Below, one piece after another: positions 63,352 to 64,000 of a DNA stretch of 64,000 bases. Under the pieces are notes generated by a model, which was not told the DNA's origin, did not search any database, and saw only the letters and a program-made list of their open reading frames with translations. This DNA comes from Thermosynechococcus sp. CL-1 (GTDB taxonomy: Bacteria > Cyanobacteriota > Cyanobacteriia > Thermosynechococcales > Thermosynechococcaceae), in the NCBI RefSeq assembly GCF_008386235.1, contig NZ_CP040671.1:1614001-1678000 (forward strand). Direction: 5' to 3'. Numbering within the stretch: position 1 is the stretch's first letter; each line of letters starts with the position of its first letter. Both the position numbers and the translations under genes were made by a program.

Positions 63352-63614
63352 GGGAAGGCTCTGCCCTAAACACGGTTGCTTAAAACATCTTAACCCTTGA
63401 GCTTGTCCTCAGGGGGGGCGATCGCTCGCAATCAATGGAAATAAAATCATTAAGAAAAATAAATAAATACAACTACTTATTTAGCTTTACTAACAATAAT
63501 TTAGGCCTCTCCCCGATCCCTTGGGGCAAATATTAAGTTAATGCTTAAGCCCTTGCAGTTTATAACTGTTTTCAAGGGTTTGTAACGGGAAATATATTTG
63601 GACTTATCACGACT
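63352..63614 (+). promoter_or_regulatory. Upstream region of psbA
   Basis: About 260 bases between the divergent get3d and psbA genes. The stretch is AT-rich from 63,430 to 63,510 and contains a short CCCC...GGGG hairpin near 63,515-63,530. A TTGCAG followed by TATAAC-like sequence (63,553-63,570) may be part of the psbA promoter. The leader has only a weak GGA before the ATG. I cannot fix the transcription start. Confidence 0.4.
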
Positions 63615-64000
63615 ATGACCACAACTCTCCAACGTCGCGAAAGCGCGAATTTGTGGGAGCGGTTTTGTAACTGGGTGACCAGCACCGATAACCGCCTCTA
63701 TGTGGGCTGGTTCGGTGTGATTATGATCCCCACCCTGCTGGCCGCAACCATTTGCTTTGTGATTGCTTTCATCGCTGCTCCCCCTGTGGACATCGATGGC
63801 ATTCGTGAGCCTGTTTCTGGCTCCTTGCTCTATGGCAACAACATCATCACCGGTGCAGTGGTGCCCACCAGCAACGCCATTGGCTTGCACTTCTACCCCA
63901 TTTGGGAAGCTGCTTCCCTTGATGAGTGGCTCTACAATGGTGGCCCCTACCAGTTGATTGTCTTCCACTTCCTATTGGGTGCCTCCTGCTACATGGGTCG
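63615..64000 (+). CDS. psbA: Photosystem II D1 protein, 5' part (cut at the window end)
   Basis: The first 128 residues of D1, the reaction-centre subunit that binds the special-pair chlorophylls, QB and most Mn-cluster ligands. The sequence [20 protein letters not shown] and the first two membrane helices are typical. The N-terminus resembles PsbA1-type rather than PsbA3-type D1 of Thermosynechococcus (from memory). Position 130, which separates low- and high-light forms, lies just past the edge. Thermosynechococcus has three psbA genes, so others are expected elsewhere. Confidence 0.97.
   Translation, partial: MTTTLQRRESANLWERFCNWVTSTDNRLYVGWFGVIMIPTLLAATICFVIAFIAAPPVDIDGIREPVSGSLLYGNNIITGAVVPTSNAIGLHFYPIWEAASLDEWLYNGGPYQLIVFHFLLGASCYMG

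Noticed and set aside
63400-63614. A riboswitch upstream of psbA
   Set aside because: No conserved riboswitch core or extended pairing is visible; only AT-rich promoter-like sequence and a short hairpin.

Overview
The window looks like the chromosome of a thermophilic unicellular cyanobacterium close to Thermosynechococcus. This is an inference from photosynthetic genes (psbA, ndhD, CP12, a Get3d-type ATPase), cyanobacterium-only families (DUF3082, DUF3493-like, KGK, DUF4388, UPF0182) and the frequent GCGATCGC (HIP1) octamer in the core genes. Core genes are dense, often overlap by 1-4 bases and carry little intergenic DNA.

Layout. (1) 1-9,060: a minus-strand three-gene operon of two unrecognised proteins and a 1,914-residue DUF1998-type helicase, probably a defence module with a Druantia-like organisation. 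(2) 9,060-11,640: a coiled-coil DUF3782-type nuclease with 42-bp tandem repeats, a dead IS4-type transposase and decayed coding remnants. (3) 11,640-17,310: a CDF transporter, hisH whose 3' end is built from an IS630 end, a deleted DUF2887 gene, and an Mrp-type Na+/H+ antiporter operon (mrpC-D-E-F-G-A'-B) whose mrpF is frameshifted. (4) 17,600-20,470: divergent ndhD, CP12 and a fructosamine kinase. (5) 20,550-23,090: a four-gene signalling operon of heme globin, roadblock protein, small GTPase and DUF4388 protein. (6) 23,290-50,030: mostly housekeeping genes (lepB, acetolactate synthase, rpsN, cysS, pyrE, purB, ftsH, lysC, prmC, two PrxQ peroxiredoxins, UPF0182), two tRNAs (Asp-GTC, Ser-TGA), a sensor kinase and transport genes.

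(7) 50,030-59,780: a foreign, GC-rich island. It holds a type III restriction-modification locus with an OLD-family ATPase/TOPRIM nuclease between mod and res. The mod gene carries a 288-residue intein inserted exactly in its SAM-binding motif (DPT/CGSGTT). The endonuclease inside this intein is a DUF559/Vsr-like PD-(D/E)XK domain, not the usual LAGLIDADG type. Both mod and res are broken (frameshifts, a deletion, a TGG-to-TAG nonsense codon, truncation by IS630), while the intein and the OLD nuclease remain open. Palindromic in-frame insertions in mod and res suggest a donor outside cyanobacteria, possibly Chloroflexi from the same hot-spring mats.

(8) 59,850-64,000: core genes resume with purD, DUF3082, a DevA/LolD-type ABC ATPase, Get3d and the 5' part of psbA, which runs off the right edge.

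The two strongest leads are the intein with its unusual nuclease, and the globin/roadblock/GTPase/DUF4388 operon as a possible heme-sensing polarity or motility switch. The DUF1998 helicase operon is the third.
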